Positions 25,443 through 34,617 of a DNA stretch of 64,000 nucleotides are shown here, piece by piece. The stretch comes from MKUN01 sp964481425. GTDB taxonomy: Bacteria; Bacteroidota; Bacteroidia; Chitinophagales; Chitinophagaceae. Made by a program: the position numbers and the translations under genes. The first letter of the stretch is position 1. Each line of letters starts with the position of its first letter. The stretch lies in assembly GCA_964481425.1 (NCBI GenBank), contig CAYZTM010000003.1:62001-126000 (forward strand). The letters are read 5' to 3'. The notes beneath the pieces were generated by a model that was not told the DNA's origin, did no database searches, and saw only the letters and a list, made by a program, of their open reading frames with translations.

Positions 25443-26864
25443 ATGTTACATAAAACAAAGATAATAGCTACCGTAGGCCCCGCATGCAATACATATGAAA
25501 AATTACTGGCGCTGGTGCAGGAGGGCGTGAATGTGTTCCGCCTGAACTTTTCACATGGCACACACGATCAGCACAAGGACGTAATAGCACATATCCGCCG
25601 CATTAATGATAGCTTTCCTTTCAACATAGCCATCCTGGCCGACCTACAGGGCCCTAAACTGCGAGTAGGTGAGATAAAAGACAATGCACTGCCCCTGAAT
25701 ATAGGAGACGAGTTCTACTTCACCAACGAGAAAGTGGTGGGCACCAAAGACAATGTGTATATATCCTATCCTGATTTTTACAAGGATGTACGCATAGATG
25801 AAAAGATATTGATAGATGATGGCAAGATAGAGGTGATGGTGACCGAGATAACTGCCGACAACCGGGTAAAGGTACAGGTACTTACCCCGGGTGTACTATC
25901 ATCAAGGAAAGGGGTGAACCTGCCTGATACCAAGATATCACTACCCTCACTGACTGAAAAAGACCTGGATGACCTGGACTTCATCATTTCACAGGATATA
26001 GACTGGTTGGCTTTGTCGTTCGTGCGCAAGCCTGAAGACGTGACCGGGCTAAGACATATCCTGACGGAGAAAAACAGCAATGCAAAAATAATTGCAAAAA
26101 TAGAAAAGCCTGAAGCACTGGAACAGATACGCGAGATCATCCTTGCATCTGACGCTGTAATGGTGGCCAGGGGCGACCTTGGGGTGGAACTGCCCCTGCA
26201 GCAAATACCGATGATACAAAAGAACATCATCCGTAAATGCATACACAGGGCCAAACCGGTGATCATAGCCACACAGATGATGGAGAGCATGCTGGACCGG
26301 ACCCGCCCCAACCGTGCCGAGATAACTGATGTGGCCAATGCCGTGCTGGAGGGTGCCGATGCCGTGATGCTAAGTGCAGAAACGGCAACCGGCATGTACC
26401 CGGAACTGGTCATCAAAACGATGGTGAGCATCATTAACGAAGTGGAAAAAGAAGCGATAGTATACAACCGAAACCTGGACCCTAAACCACACTCGCCATC
26501 ATTCCTGAGTGATGCCTTATGCTACAATGCCTGCGAAATAGCGAAGGATGTGCACGCCAATGCACTTATCGGCATGACCCAATCAGGATACACGGGCTTC
26601 ATGCTGGCTAGCTATCGCCCGCGGTCACCGCTGTATGTTTTTACCAAAACACAAACGCTCGTTAACCAGCTAAGCCTCAGCTGGGGAGTACAGGCATTCT
26701 ACTACGACAGAGAAGAAAGTATGGACCAGATCATCAGCGACCAGATCAATTTCCTAAAAGAAAAGGGATTGCTTAAAACCGGGGACGTAGTAGTAAATAC
26801 CGGCAGCATGCCTATACATGAGCACTTGCCGACCAATATGCTGAAGATAAGCAAGGTGGATTAA
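25443..26864 (+). CDS. pyk: Pyruvate kinase
   Basis: 473 residues, the standard size. Starting MLHKTKIIATVGPAC, it shows the substrate-binding RLNFSHGTHDQH near residue 35, ILADLQGPKLRVG near 70, the signature IAKIEKPEALEQI near 220, MVARGDLGVELPLQQIP near 240 and the loop IATQMMESMLDRTRPNRAEITDVANAV near 275. It converts phosphoenolpyruvate and ADP to pyruvate and ATP, the last step of glycolysis. The C-terminal allosteric domain (about 350-473) is present. The gene is divergent from atpG, with 219 bases between. Confidence 0.96.
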   Translation: MLHKTKIIATVGPACNTYEKLLALVQEGVNVFRLNFSHGTHDQHKDVIAHIRRINDSFPFNIAILADLQGPKLRVGEIKDNALPLNIGDEFYFTNEKVVGTKDNVYISYPDFYKDVRIDEKILIDDGKIEVMVTEITADNRVKVQVLTPGVLSSRKGVNLPDTKISLPSLTEKDLDDLDFIISQDIDWLALSFVRKPEDVTGLRHILTEKNSNAKIIAKIEKPEALEQIREIILASDAVMVARGDLGVELPLQQIPMIQKNIIRKCIHRAKPVIIATQMMESMLDRTRPNRAEITDVANAVLEGADAVMLSAETATGMYPELVIKTMVSIINEVEKEAIVYNRNLDPKPHSPSFLSDALCYNACEIAKDVHANALIGMTQSGYTGFMLASYRPRSPLYVFTKTQTLVNQLSLSWGVQAFYYDREESMDQIISDQINFLKEKGLLKTGDVVVNTGSMPIHEHLPTNMLKISKVD

Positions 26865-26931
26865 GCAAGCATAATAAGGGTGAGTGAGTAGCTTAGACGC
26901 TATTCATCGGAACATGTACCTGCAAAGGGTG

Positions 26932-27156
26932 TCAGTTGCGGATACCCTGTTGGTAGTGTACGGTTGCTGACCCGGAAGCGATGCTGTGATAGCGATCACA
27001 TTCCTTATCTATGCCCGCAACAAAATCTTCATCTTCCCAATCGTCCCGGTTGCCGGTATCGGAAGCTAAAGCCTTCACTACATTGAGCACTGTTTTCTTT
27101 TGCTCTTCACTGAGGATGGTCACATAATCGTGCAGTTCCCTGTCTATCCTTCCCAT
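26932..27156 (-). CDS. Small antitoxin-like protein
   Basis: 74 residues, acidic. The start RELHDYVTILSEEQKKTVLNVVKAL resembles the N-terminal helical segment of a group of small Bacteroidota addiction-module proteins (pattern LxxLsexQkkaVLsvVktfa), followed by an acidic linker (DDWEDEDF). The usual C-terminal YTxEE segment is not clear here. No toxin-like gene lies next to it: pyk is convergent and panC follows upstream. It may be an orphan antitoxin or a small regulatory protein. The assignment is by resemblance only. Confidence 0.5.
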   Translation of the reverse strand: MGRIDRELHDYVTILSEEQKKTVLNVVKALASDTGNRDDWEDEDFVAGIDKECDRYHSIASGSATVHYQQGIRN

Positions 27157-27264
27157 GGCGAATATCTTTCTAACAAATTTACTCCTTTATGGAATTAAAT
27201 GCACCACCCGAATAGAGTTTATAATATCCATAACGTTTTGGGGAAAGGAAGAAAAAAAGCCAAC

Positions 27265-28113
27265 TCAAAGGAGCATGTTGTCGATCAGGCGAACATTACC
27301 CAATCTTGCTGCGACCAGTGCTACCATTTCTTTGCCAGAGCTATAATTGTCAAGCAGTTGAAGCGTAGCAGCATCGGCCAGGGATATATACTCGGGATCA
27401 AAACCTTTATCCCTGAGTAACTCTTCACATTCCCTCTGCACTATAGCAAAATCGCTGTTGCCGTTCTTACTCAATATAGAGACAAGACACTGATAAATAA
27501 TACCTGCCACGGCCCTCTGCGTTTCCGTAAGCCTGCGGTTGCGGGAACTCATAGCCAGTCCATCAGCTTCACGCATTATGGGGCATATGACCATCTCAAT
27601 ATCCTGCCCGCCGGGCAACTGTTGTAATAAATTTTTCACTACCATGCATTGCTGGTAGTCCTTCTGGCCCATGTACAGGCGTGAAGGCTTAACAATATCG
27701 AGCAGGCGGGCAACTACCTGCCCCACCCCCTTGAAATGACCGGGGCGCTGAGCACCTTCGAGCACCGTCTCAAGGTAACCGAAATCGAAAACCGGCATGT
27801 TTTCGGTACCACCGGGATACATCTCATCTACCGATGGCAACAGGAGCACATCGCAACCTGCATCTATCAGCATAGCCACATCCGCCTCGGTAGTAACCGG
27901 GTACTTAACAAAATCTTCTTTATCGTTGAACTGGGTTGGGTTGACAAAAATGCTGGCTACTACCAGCGTTCCTTCCGCCTTAGCTTTTTCGACCAATGAG
28001 CGGTGCCCGGCATGCAATGCACCCATAGTGGGTACGAAGCCTATACTGCGCCCCAGGGCCTTTTGCTGAGCTATGTAGGGTTGTATATCTGCTACCTTTT
28101 TAAAGATAACCAT
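27265..28113 (-). CDS. panC: Pantothenate synthetase
   Basis: 282 residues from the ATG at 28113 (MVIFKKVADIQPYI). Longer frames begin at a TTG and are not needed. The nucleotidyltransferase motif PTMGALHAGHRSLV (HxGH) lies near residue 30, FVNPTQFNDKEDF near 60, GQKDYQQCMVVKNLL near 150 and the KMSKS-equivalent MSSRNRRL near 188. It joins pantoate and beta-alanine using ATP in coenzyme A synthesis. It is divergent from the starch-synthase-like gene, an arrangement I associate with other Bacteroidota genomes. Confidence 0.94.
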   Translation of the reverse strand: MVIFKKVADIQPYIAQQKALGRSIGFVPTMGALHAGHRSLVEKAKAEGTLVVASIFVNPTQFNDKEDFVKYPVTTEADVAMLIDAGCDVLLLPSVDEMYPGGTENMPVFDFGYLETVLEGAQRPGHFKGVGQVVARLLDIVKPSRLYMGQKDYQQCMVVKNLLQQLPGGQDIEMVICPIMREADGLAMSSRNRRLTETQRAVAGIIYQCLVSILSKNGNSDFAIVQRECEELLRDKGFDPEYISLADAATLQLLDNYSSGKEMVALVAARLGNVRLIDNMLL

Positions 28114-28167
28114 GGGGGAATTTTGAAGCTTTGTGCGCAAAGTAAGGGTTGGAATTTAATATTTTCG

Positions 28168-28175
28168 TAATTTTG
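28168..28175 (+). promoter_or_regulatory. TAnnTTTG -7 element for the starch-synthase-like gene
   Basis: TAATTTTG matches the -7 consensus, 56 bases before the start codon at 28232. A TTGG at 28149 is too close (15-16 bases) to be an ideal -33 box. Confidence 0.4.
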
Positions 28176-28231
28176 CAAACAATTTTAAGTCACCCTGTTA
28201 CATTTTTCCTGTTTTAATCTAACACACAAGC

Positions 28232-29059
28232 ATGTCTGCAGACACCAAAAAACGTGTTTTAATTGTTGCGAACGAATTATCTCCTTACCTGGAATTCACA
28301 GACTTCGCACAAGTACTTAACAAACTGGCAATCAAAACATTCGATTCGGGTATAGAAGTGCGCGTCATCATGCCGCGTTTCGGTATCATTAACGAGCGCC
28401 GACACCGCTTACACGAGGTAGTACGCCTGTCGGGTATCAACGTGATCATAGACAAGGACGACTACCCTCTTATCATCAAAGTGGCCTCACTGCCCAGCGC
28501 CAGGCTGCAGGTATATTTCATGGATAATGACGATTATTTCAAACGTAAGGCAGTTTTTCGTGATGACCAGGACAATTTTTATGATGACAATGCGGAGCGT
28601 ATGATCTTCTTCTGCCGTAGCGCCCTTGAAACTGTGAAGAAATTCGGATGGCCGCCGCATGTTATCCATTGTCACGGCTGGATGACCTCGCTGCTGCCCC
28701 TGTACCTGAAAACAGCTTATAAAAAAGAGCCCGTGTTCGGTTACTCAAAAGTTATCTATACCGCACAGAACAGCCAGTTCAAAGAAAAACTGAATCCCAA
28801 CTTTGCCAAAAAAGCGCTTATCAACGCCGATATCAAAGAAAAAGACTTTGATGCCTTCAAAGATGGCACCAACCTTGCGCTCACACTTGGCGGCAGTAAA
28901 AACGCCGATGTAGTAGTGTTTGGCTCGGACCATATGGAAAAGAAAATAACCGACGAGATAAAGCCAAGCCGCTATAAGAAAGTTGTGAAATATGACGAAG
29001 GCTGGAAAGAGGACGTAACCCCGCTGCTGGACCTGTATAAAAGCTTAACAGAGTCTTAG
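28232..29059 (+). CDS. Glycogen/starch-synthase-like protein, N-terminal half only
   Basis: 275 residues resembling only the N-terminal GT-B domain of GT5 glycogen synthases: ANELSPYLEFTDFAQVLNKL at the start, RVIMPRFGIINERRHRL near residue 48, and HCHGWMTSLLPLYLKT near 147, which parallels the HDWQTALVPLYLK stretch of GlgA. Two things are odd. The ADP-glucose-binding KxGGL motif at the N-terminus is replaced by LEFTDFAQ, and the whole C-terminal donor domain is absent. Similar short proteins are annotated as glycogen/starch synthase in Bacteroidota, but catalysis by this protein is doubtful. It is followed 44 bases later by the DUF4270 gene and then glmS. Confidence 0.75.
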   Translation: MSADTKKRVLIVANELSPYLEFTDFAQVLNKLAIKTFDSGIEVRVIMPRFGIINERRHRLHEVVRLSGINVIIDKDDYPLIIKVASLPSARLQVYFMDNDDYFKRKAVFRDDQDNFYDDNAERMIFFCRSALETVKKFGWPPHVIHCHGWMTSLLPLYLKTAYKKEPVFGYSKVIYTAQNSQFKEKLNPNFAKKALINADIKEKDFDAFKDGTNLALTLGGSKNADVVVFGSDHMEKKITDEIKPSRYKKVVKYDEGWKEDVTPLLDLYKSLTES

Positions 29060-29103
29060 TATTTCTTTTCGCACATTCGCTGTAAATTTTTTAAAACGAC
29101 CTA

Positions 29104-30486
29104 ATGCAGATCGCCCGCAGTTTAGCAATATACACAGTGGCATTAGCCATAGCCTTATTCACACAAACGGGATGTAAGGAGAACACCATATTGAATGCCA
29201 ATGTGGCCCCGGCCGTTGATAACATCCAAGGGGATACCATGAGCCTGAATGTGGAATGCAGGACCATCTTTTTCGACTCGCTGGTGACCAGCAACAGTTT
29301 TTCTGGCATACCCATCATACACGGGCTGGGCACTGTTACCGACCCATATTTCGGCAAGACCAATGCGGGTATCTATTTCCAGGTAGTACCGCCTACCAGC
29401 GGTTTTACTTTTGGCACCGGGGCTACGATCGATTCCGCTGTCCTGATATTACCCTATTCCGGCTTTACCTGGGGCGACACATTGCTTAACATAAAGCAAA
29501 AAATTACTGCTTACCGTGTTACGGAAGACATGTCGAAAGACAGCAGTTATTATGCTTTCACAACAAAAGCATATGATAAGAGTAATCCTCTTGGGAGTGT
29601 AAATGTCACGATAGACAACTTGTCGGACAGCGTATATGTAGGCCGCACTTATAATGACAGTGTATCCGGTAAACCACCGCACCTGCGCATCCCACTAAGC
29701 CCACCTTTGTTCACTGACCAGATAGTATCGCAGATCGGCCAGACACCACTGGCCACGCCTGCTGATTTCCTCAATTATTTCAAAGGTTTCTATCTTGAAG
29801 CTGACCCGCGCAGCAATGGTGCAGCAATACCTTATTTTTATCTTGACGGCTCTACAGACTATAACACCGCCGCTGTGATATTTTATTATCATGTACCCGA
29901 CGATACTTTTACACATACAGCCTCTTTCAACTATAGCTCTGCCTATTGTGCGCATTTCAATCATGTGGCACGTACTTACCGCGGCAGCATGGCCGAGGGT
30001 ATCATAGGCAACAATACTGACAACCCGGTACTACTGCAGAACCTGCCCGGCTGTGAGATAGACGTAACAATAAGCGGCATACAAAACATACCTGCTTATT
30101 CGCTGGTCAACAAAGCACAACTGGTGCTTACCCGTAGCAGCACTGCTTCAGAAGATGTGTACAGTCCACCCTACCGTATATACCCTGTGGGCATAGACAG
30201 TGTGGGCGCTACTTATACCATAGCCGACGGCTACCCCATAACAAGTACTGCACCGCTTGCTTTCATTGACGGTGTTAAAAGAGACCCTGATGCAAACAGT
30301 ACACAGCCCTATTACCTGCTGAACATGCCCCGCGAGATACAGGCGGCTATGAAAGCAGGAAAAGATACTTTACATTTACATATAACGGGCACTACTGATT
30401 TCCCCGGCGCCTTCAGGCTGGTTGCCGGCGGTAAAAATGCAAGTACTGCCCCTATACGATTCAATGTTGTTTATTCCAAGCAATAA
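29104..30486 (+). CDS. DUF4270 lipoprotein
   Basis: 460 residues with a lipoprotein signal peptide whose lipobox ends ALFTQTGC (Cys near residue 24). The mature protein is beta-rich with the features of DUF4270: an early LVTSNSFSGIPIIHGLGTVTDPYFGKTNAGIYFQ stretch (gene-proximal region, residues 60-95), then many SxxxYxP-type strands and an NPVLLQNLPG-type segment near residue 310. Such proteins are expected on the outer membrane, facing the periplasm or the surface. Function is unknown. The close spacing to glmS (14 bases) suggests one transcript. Confidence 0.82.
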   Translation: MQIARSLAIYTVALAIALFTQTGCKENTILNANVAPAVDNIQGDTMSLNVECRTIFFDSLVTSNSFSGIPIIHGLGTVTDPYFGKTNAGIYFQVVPPTSGFTFGTGATIDSAVLILPYSGFTWGDTLLNIKQKITAYRVTEDMSKDSSYYAFTTKAYDKSNPLGSVNVTIDNLSDSVYVGRTYNDSVSGKPPHLRIPLSPPLFTDQIVSQIGQTPLATPADFLNYFKGFYLEADPRSNGAAIPYFYLDGSTDYNTAAVIFYYHVPDDTFTHTASFNYSSAYCAHFNHVARTYRGSMAEGIIGNNTDNPVLLQNLPGCEIDVTISGIQNIPAYSLVNKAQLVLTRSSTASEDVYSPPYRIYPVGIDSVGATYTIADGYPITSTAPLAFIDGVKRDPDANSTQPYYLLNMPREIQAAMKAGKDTLHLHITGTTDFPGAFRLVAGGKNASTAPIRFNVVYSKQ

Positions 30487-30500
30487 TAAACTTCTTCATC

Positions 30501-32339
30501 ATGTGCGGCATTGTAGGCTATATAGGGAGTAAAGACGCCTTCCCGATATTGATAAAAGGGCTTAAGAGACTTGAATACAGGGGCTATGACAGTGCAGGCA
30601 TTGCGCTCCTCAACGGCGACCTCAGCGTTTATAAGAAGGCGGGTAAAGTAAGTGAACTGGAGAAGATCACCAATGGCCATGCACTGACTGCTAACATTGG
30701 CATTGGCCACACGCGCTGGGCCACACACGGTGTGCCTAACGATGTAAATGCGCACCCGCATCTTTCTCAATCCGGCAACCTGGCCATCATACATAATGGC
30801 ATCATTGAGAACTATGCGGCCATAAAAGAAGAGTTGCAAAAACGCGGCTACGTCTTCCATACGGATACTGATACCGAGGTATTGGTGAACCTGATAGAAG
30901 AAGTAAGAAAAACAGAATCGACCAGTCTCGACGAGGCGGTACGCATAGCCCTGAACGAAGTAGTAGGCGCTTATGCCATTGTGATCATAGACCGTAACAA
31001 TCCCAACCAACTGATCGCTGCCCGCAAAGGCAGCCCTATGGTGATAGGCATTGGCGAGGGGGAGTTCTACATCGCTTCAGATGCTTCGCCTATTATAGAA
31101 TACACCAATAACGTGGTGTATATGGACGACCAGGAGTATGTAGTAGTGAACAGGGATGGTACATTTACCATACGCACACTGGGCAATGTGGAAAAATCGC
31201 CTGCTATTCAGAAGCTGGAAATGTCGCTGGAGGCAATAGAAAAGGGTGGCTTCGAGCACTTCATGCTCAAAGAAATATACGAACAACCGCGCGCCATTGA
31301 AGACTCGCTCCGCGGTCGTATGAATGCCCTGCAAGGCTGGATAAAACTTGGCGGCCTGAGCGAATATGAGAACAAGATAGACAAGGCCAATCGCTTCGTT
31401 ATTACTGCCTGTGGTACCTCCTGGCATTCGGGCCTGATAGGCGAATACCTGATAGAAGACCTGGCACGCGTGCCCGTAGAAGTAGAATATGCATCGGAAT
31501 TCCGTTACCGCAATCCCATCATCAACGAAGGCGACGTAGTGATCGCCATATCGCAATCGGGCGAGACAGCGGATACACTGGCGGCCATAGAGCTGGCCAA
31601 GGAAAGACAGGCCCTTATATACGGCATCTGTAATGTCATCGGTTCCTCTATCGCCCGCAGCTCACATGCAGGCTCATATACCCACGCCGGCCCTGAAATT
31701 GGCGTTGCCTCTACCAAAGCTTTCTCTACCCAGATATCCATACTAACACTCATAGCCCTGCAAATAGCGATGCAAAAGGGCACAATGGCCACATCGCACC
31801 TGCGCACTTACCTCTATGAGCTGGAAAGCATACCGCGCAAAATAGAAGAGGCCCTGAAACTGGATGCACAGATAAAAGAACTGGCCGCTATCTATAAAGA
31901 TGCCAAGAACTTCCTTTACCTGGGTCGTGGCTACAACTTCCCGGTTGCGCTGGAAGGCGCCCTGAAGCTGAAAGAAATTTCCTACATACATGCTGAGGGT
32001 TACCCTGCTGCCGAAATGAAGCACGGCCCCATTGCCCTCATAGATGAAGAAATGCCCGTGGTGTTCCTTGCCACTAACCAGAGCGCCTACGAAAAGATCG
32101 TATCGAACGTGCAAGAGGTAAAAGCGCGCAAGGGCAAGATAATAGCTGTGGTGAACAAAGGTGACAAACAGATACGTGCACTGGCCGACCATGTGATAGA
32201 AGTGCCTGAAACCGAAGAGATATTATCGCCATTAGTAACGATAGTTCCGCTCCAGCTGCTGGCTTATCACATAGCTATACTACGCGGCTGCAATGTGGAC
32301 CAGCCCCGCAACCTGGCCAAGTCGGTTACGGTAGAATAA
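30501..32339 (+). CDS. glmS: Glucosamine-6-phosphate synthase (isomerising)
   Basis: 612 residues. MCGIVGYIG places the amidotransferase nucleophile at Cys2, which fixes the start. The glutaminase domain includes HTRWATHGVPNDVNAHPH near residue 72 and IHNGIIENY near 97. Two SIS sugar-isomerase domains follow: CGTSWHSGLIGEYLIE near 303, SQSGETADTLAA near 352, and the C-terminal HGPIALIDE near 508. The C-terminus AKSVTVE is the conserved tail that closes the active site. The enzyme makes glucosamine-6-phosphate from fructose-6-phosphate and glutamine, the entry to UDP-GlcNAc for peptidoglycan and LPS. No glmS ribozyme signature is visible in the 14-base gap upstream. Confidence 0.96.
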   Translation: MCGIVGYIGSKDAFPILIKGLKRLEYRGYDSAGIALLNGDLSVYKKAGKVSELEKITNGHALTANIGIGHTRWATHGVPNDVNAHPHLSQSGNLAIIHNGIIENYAAIKEELQKRGYVFHTDTDTEVLVNLIEEVRKTESTSLDEAVRIALNEVVGAYAIVIIDRNNPNQLIAARKGSPMVIGIGEGEFYIASDASPIIEYTNNVVYMDDQEYVVVNRDGTFTIRTLGNVEKSPAIQKLEMSLEAIEKGGFEHFMLKEIYEQPRAIEDSLRGRMNALQGWIKLGGLSEYENKIDKANRFVITACGTSWHSGLIGEYLIEDLARVPVEVEYASEFRYRNPIINEGDVVIAISQSGETADTLAAIELAKERQALIYGICNVIGSSIARSSHAGSYTHAGPEIGVASTKAFSTQISILTLIALQIAMQKGTMATSHLRTYLYELESIPRKIEEALKLDAQIKELAAIYKDAKNFLYLGRGYNFPVALEGALKLKEISYIHAEGYPAAEMKHGPIALIDEEMPVVFLATNQSAYEKIVSNVQEVKARKGKIIAVVNKGDKQIRALADHVIEVPETEEILSPLVTIVPLQLLAYHIAILRGCNVDQPRNLAKSVTVE

Positions 32340-32341
32340 AG

Positions 32342-33148
32342 CTATTCTTTACTTTTTGTCGCTGTAAGCGCATAGACCATGGGTATCTTTTTATCCAGGT
32401 GCGCTATGCGGTATTTACCCGGTTCAAACTCCTGCATACCTGCGAAACAGTTGTAAGGTGAATAATCGAATTCCTCAAAGGAGCTAAGTTCCAACCCGCA
32501 CTTTAACAGGTTGCCCAATACCTCAGCAAGATCGTGGTTCCATGATACGGTGGTTTGGCTTAAGGCCGCAGCCCTGTCAGCATAGGTGCCGCTCTCGGTC
32601 TCTATTATCGGGCCGGTATTGAAATAGTCATACTTGATATATTTGAACCCTTCGTCCAGCATCCAAACCACTGGATGAAACTCAACAAAGACAAATTTGC
32701 CCCCGGGCTTAAGATAAGCAGATACCACATGAGCCCATTTTTCTATATCGGGCAACCAGCCGATCGTGCCATAGCTGCTAAATACCATATCAAATTGCTG
32801 GTCAAGCTGTCGCGGCAATTCATAAATATCGCTGTTGATAAAGGTCGCATCGGCCTGCAACCGGGCTGCCAGTTCTCGGCCTTTCCCCACTGCTTTATCG
32901 GAAAGGTCAACACCTGTAACTGAGGCACCCATACGTGCCAGGGATATGGTATCCTGCCCAAAATGGCATTGCAGGTGCAGAACGCTCTTCCCCTTCACAT
33001 CGCCCAGCAGGCGGAGCTCAATTTCCTTCAGTGAAGTATTACCGGCAAAGAAGCCTTCCATATCATAAAATTCGGAGTCGATATGCACCTCCGTCTTGTT
33101 ATTCCATGCCTGCCTGTTTAGTTCCAGGTAATTTATGGGATCACTCAT
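32342..33148 (-). CDS. Class I SAM-dependent methyltransferase
   Basis: 268 residues from the ATG at 33148 (MSDPINYLELNRQAWNNK). An in-frame upstream ATG at 33187 is less likely. The SAM-binding fold shows motif I VLHLQCHFGQDTISLARMGA near residue 55, an acidic residue ending strand 2 (VTGVDLSDKAV), and motif IV FDMVFSSYGTIGWLPDIEKW near 115. HLQCHFGQD is typical of a widely distributed methyltransferase group of unknown substrate. It is convergent with glmS, two bases apart, with no terminator between. Confidence 0.82.
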   Translation of the reverse strand: MSDPINYLELNRQAWNNKTEVHIDSEFYDMEGFFAGNTSLKEIELRLLGDVKGKSVLHLQCHFGQDTISLARMGASVTGVDLSDKAVGKGRELAARLQADATFINSDIYELPRQLDQQFDMVFSSYGTIGWLPDIEKWAHVVSAYLKPGGKFVFVEFHPVVWMLDEGFKYIKYDYFNTGPIIETESGTYADRAAALSQTTVSWNHDLAEVLGNLLKCGLELSSFEEFDYSPYNCFAGMQEFEPGKYRIAHLDKKIPMVYALTATKSKE

Positions 33149-33282
33149 TTCTATTAGATATTTTACGATGCAATCTAAGCAATTCACAATGAGGGCAATA
33201 AATTGGGGACTAATTAAAATGAAAATTGAATTTTTATCATCATTACGTTAAATTGCAGCCCAATCAAAATTACAAAAAGCAG

Positions 33283-34542
33283 ATGCCTTATTTATTCACG
33301 TCAGAGTCCGTATCAGAAGGACATCCTGATAAAGTAGCCGATCAAATATCAGACGCATTAGTAGATAATTTCCTTGCCTGGGATTCACAGTCGAAAATTG
33401 CCTGTGAAACATTAGTGACCACAGGACAGGTAGTGCTTGCCGGCGAAGTGAAGTGTAATACTTATATAGACGTACAGACCATAGCACGCGAAGTGATAGC
33501 CAAGATCGGCTACACCAAGAGCGAATATATGTTCGAAGCTCATTCCTGCGGTGTGCTTTCTGCTATACACGAGCAGTCGCCCGATATCAACCAGGGTGTT
33601 GAACGCAAAAAGAAAGAAGAACAAGGTGCCGGCGACCAGGGCATGATGTTCGGCTATGCAACGAATGAAACTGCCAACTACATGCCATTGGCACTGGACA
33701 TGGCCCACCTGCTGCTCCGCGAGCTATCGGCCATACGCCGTGAGGGCAAACAAATGAAATACCTGCGCCCTGATGCCAAAAGCCAGGTAACGCTGGAATA
33801 TGACGACAACAATAAACCCGTACGCATCGACGCGATCGTTATCTCGACACAGCACGACGATTTCGCCAATGAGAAGAAGATGCAGGAAGCAATTACTAAA
33901 GATGTAAAGAACATCCTGATCCCACGCGTCATTAAAGCATATCCTCAATACAAGCACCTTTTCAACAACAAGATAAAATATCATGTTAACCCGACCGGTA
34001 AGTTCGTTATAGGCGGGCCACACGGCGATACCGGTCTTACTGGCCGCAAGATCATCGTAGATACCTATGGCGGCAAGGGTGCTCACGGCGGCGGTGCCTT
34101 CTCGGGCAAAGACCCCTCTAAGGTGGACCGTTCGGCGGCATATGCCACCCGCCACATAGCCAAGAACCTGGTAGCTGCCGGCGTGTGCGACGAGGTATTG
34201 GTACAGGTATCTTATGCAATTGGTGTAGCAAAACCAATGGGTGTATACGTGAACACCTACGGTACTGCCAAAGTGGATATGAACGACGGCCAGATATCTA
34301 AGATAGTAGAGGAAGTATTCGATATGCGCCCTTACTATATAGAAACTCGCCTGAAACTGCGCCAGCCTATGTATAGCGAGTGTGCTTCTTACGGGCATAT
34401 GGGCCGCGAACCTCAAACAGTTACCAAGTCATTCCGCTCTGCCGACGGCAAGACGAAAACCATGAAGGTAGAGCTCTTTACCTGGGAGAAGCTGGACTAT
34501 GTGGACAAGGTGAAGAAAGCTTTTAAACTGAAGAAAAAATAA
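33283..34542 (+). CDS. metK: S-adenosylmethionine synthetase
   Basis: 419 residues from MPYLFTSESVSEGHPDK at 33283; an in-frame upstream ATG adds 19 residues outside the family. Key motifs are HPDKVADQISDA (ATP and Mg binding), GAGDQGMMFGYA near residue 120, IGGPHGDTGLTGRKIIVDTYGG near 250 and the P-loop-like GAHGGGAFSGKDPSKVDRSAAY near 275. It makes S-adenosylmethionine from methionine and ATP. The upstream 95 bases show no recognisable SAM riboswitch. The gene ends at a bidirectional terminator shared with lysC. Confidence 0.96.
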   Translation: MPYLFTSESVSEGHPDKVADQISDALVDNFLAWDSQSKIACETLVTTGQVVLAGEVKCNTYIDVQTIAREVIAKIGYTKSEYMFEAHSCGVLSAIHEQSPDINQGVERKKKEEQGAGDQGMMFGYATNETANYMPLALDMAHLLLRELSAIRREGKQMKYLRPDAKSQVTLEYDDNNKPVRIDAIVISTQHDDFANEKKMQEAITKDVKNILIPRVIKAYPQYKHLFNNKIKYHVNPTGKFVIGGPHGDTGLTGRKIIVDTYGGKGAHGGGAFSGKDPSKVDRSAAYATRHIAKNLVAAGVCDEVLVQVSYAIGVAKPMGVYVNTYGTAKVDMNDGQISKIVEEVFDMRPYYIETRLKLRQPMYSECASYGHMGREPQTVTKSFRSADGKTKTMKVELFTWEKLDYVDKVKKAFKLKKK

Positions 34543-34563
34543 AGCATAATATCATTTAACAGT

Positions 34564-34589
34564 AATGCCCGGCCATTCAGCCGGGCATT
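34564..34589. terminator. Bidirectional terminator between metK and lysC
   Basis: AATGCCCGGC pairs with GCCGGGCATT around a 6-base loop, between two convergent genes. TTCTTATTT follows on the plus strand. Confidence 0.8.
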
Positions 34590-34617
34590 CTTATTTAAGG
34601 ATCTATCAACGTTTTAA

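Noticed and set aside
30487..30500. glmS ribozyme
   Set aside because: Only 14 bases separate DUF4270 and glmS, and the ribozyme is a Firmicutes feature.
33188..33282. SAM riboswitch ahead of metK
   Set aside because: No recognisable aptamer pairing or terminator in the 95-base region.
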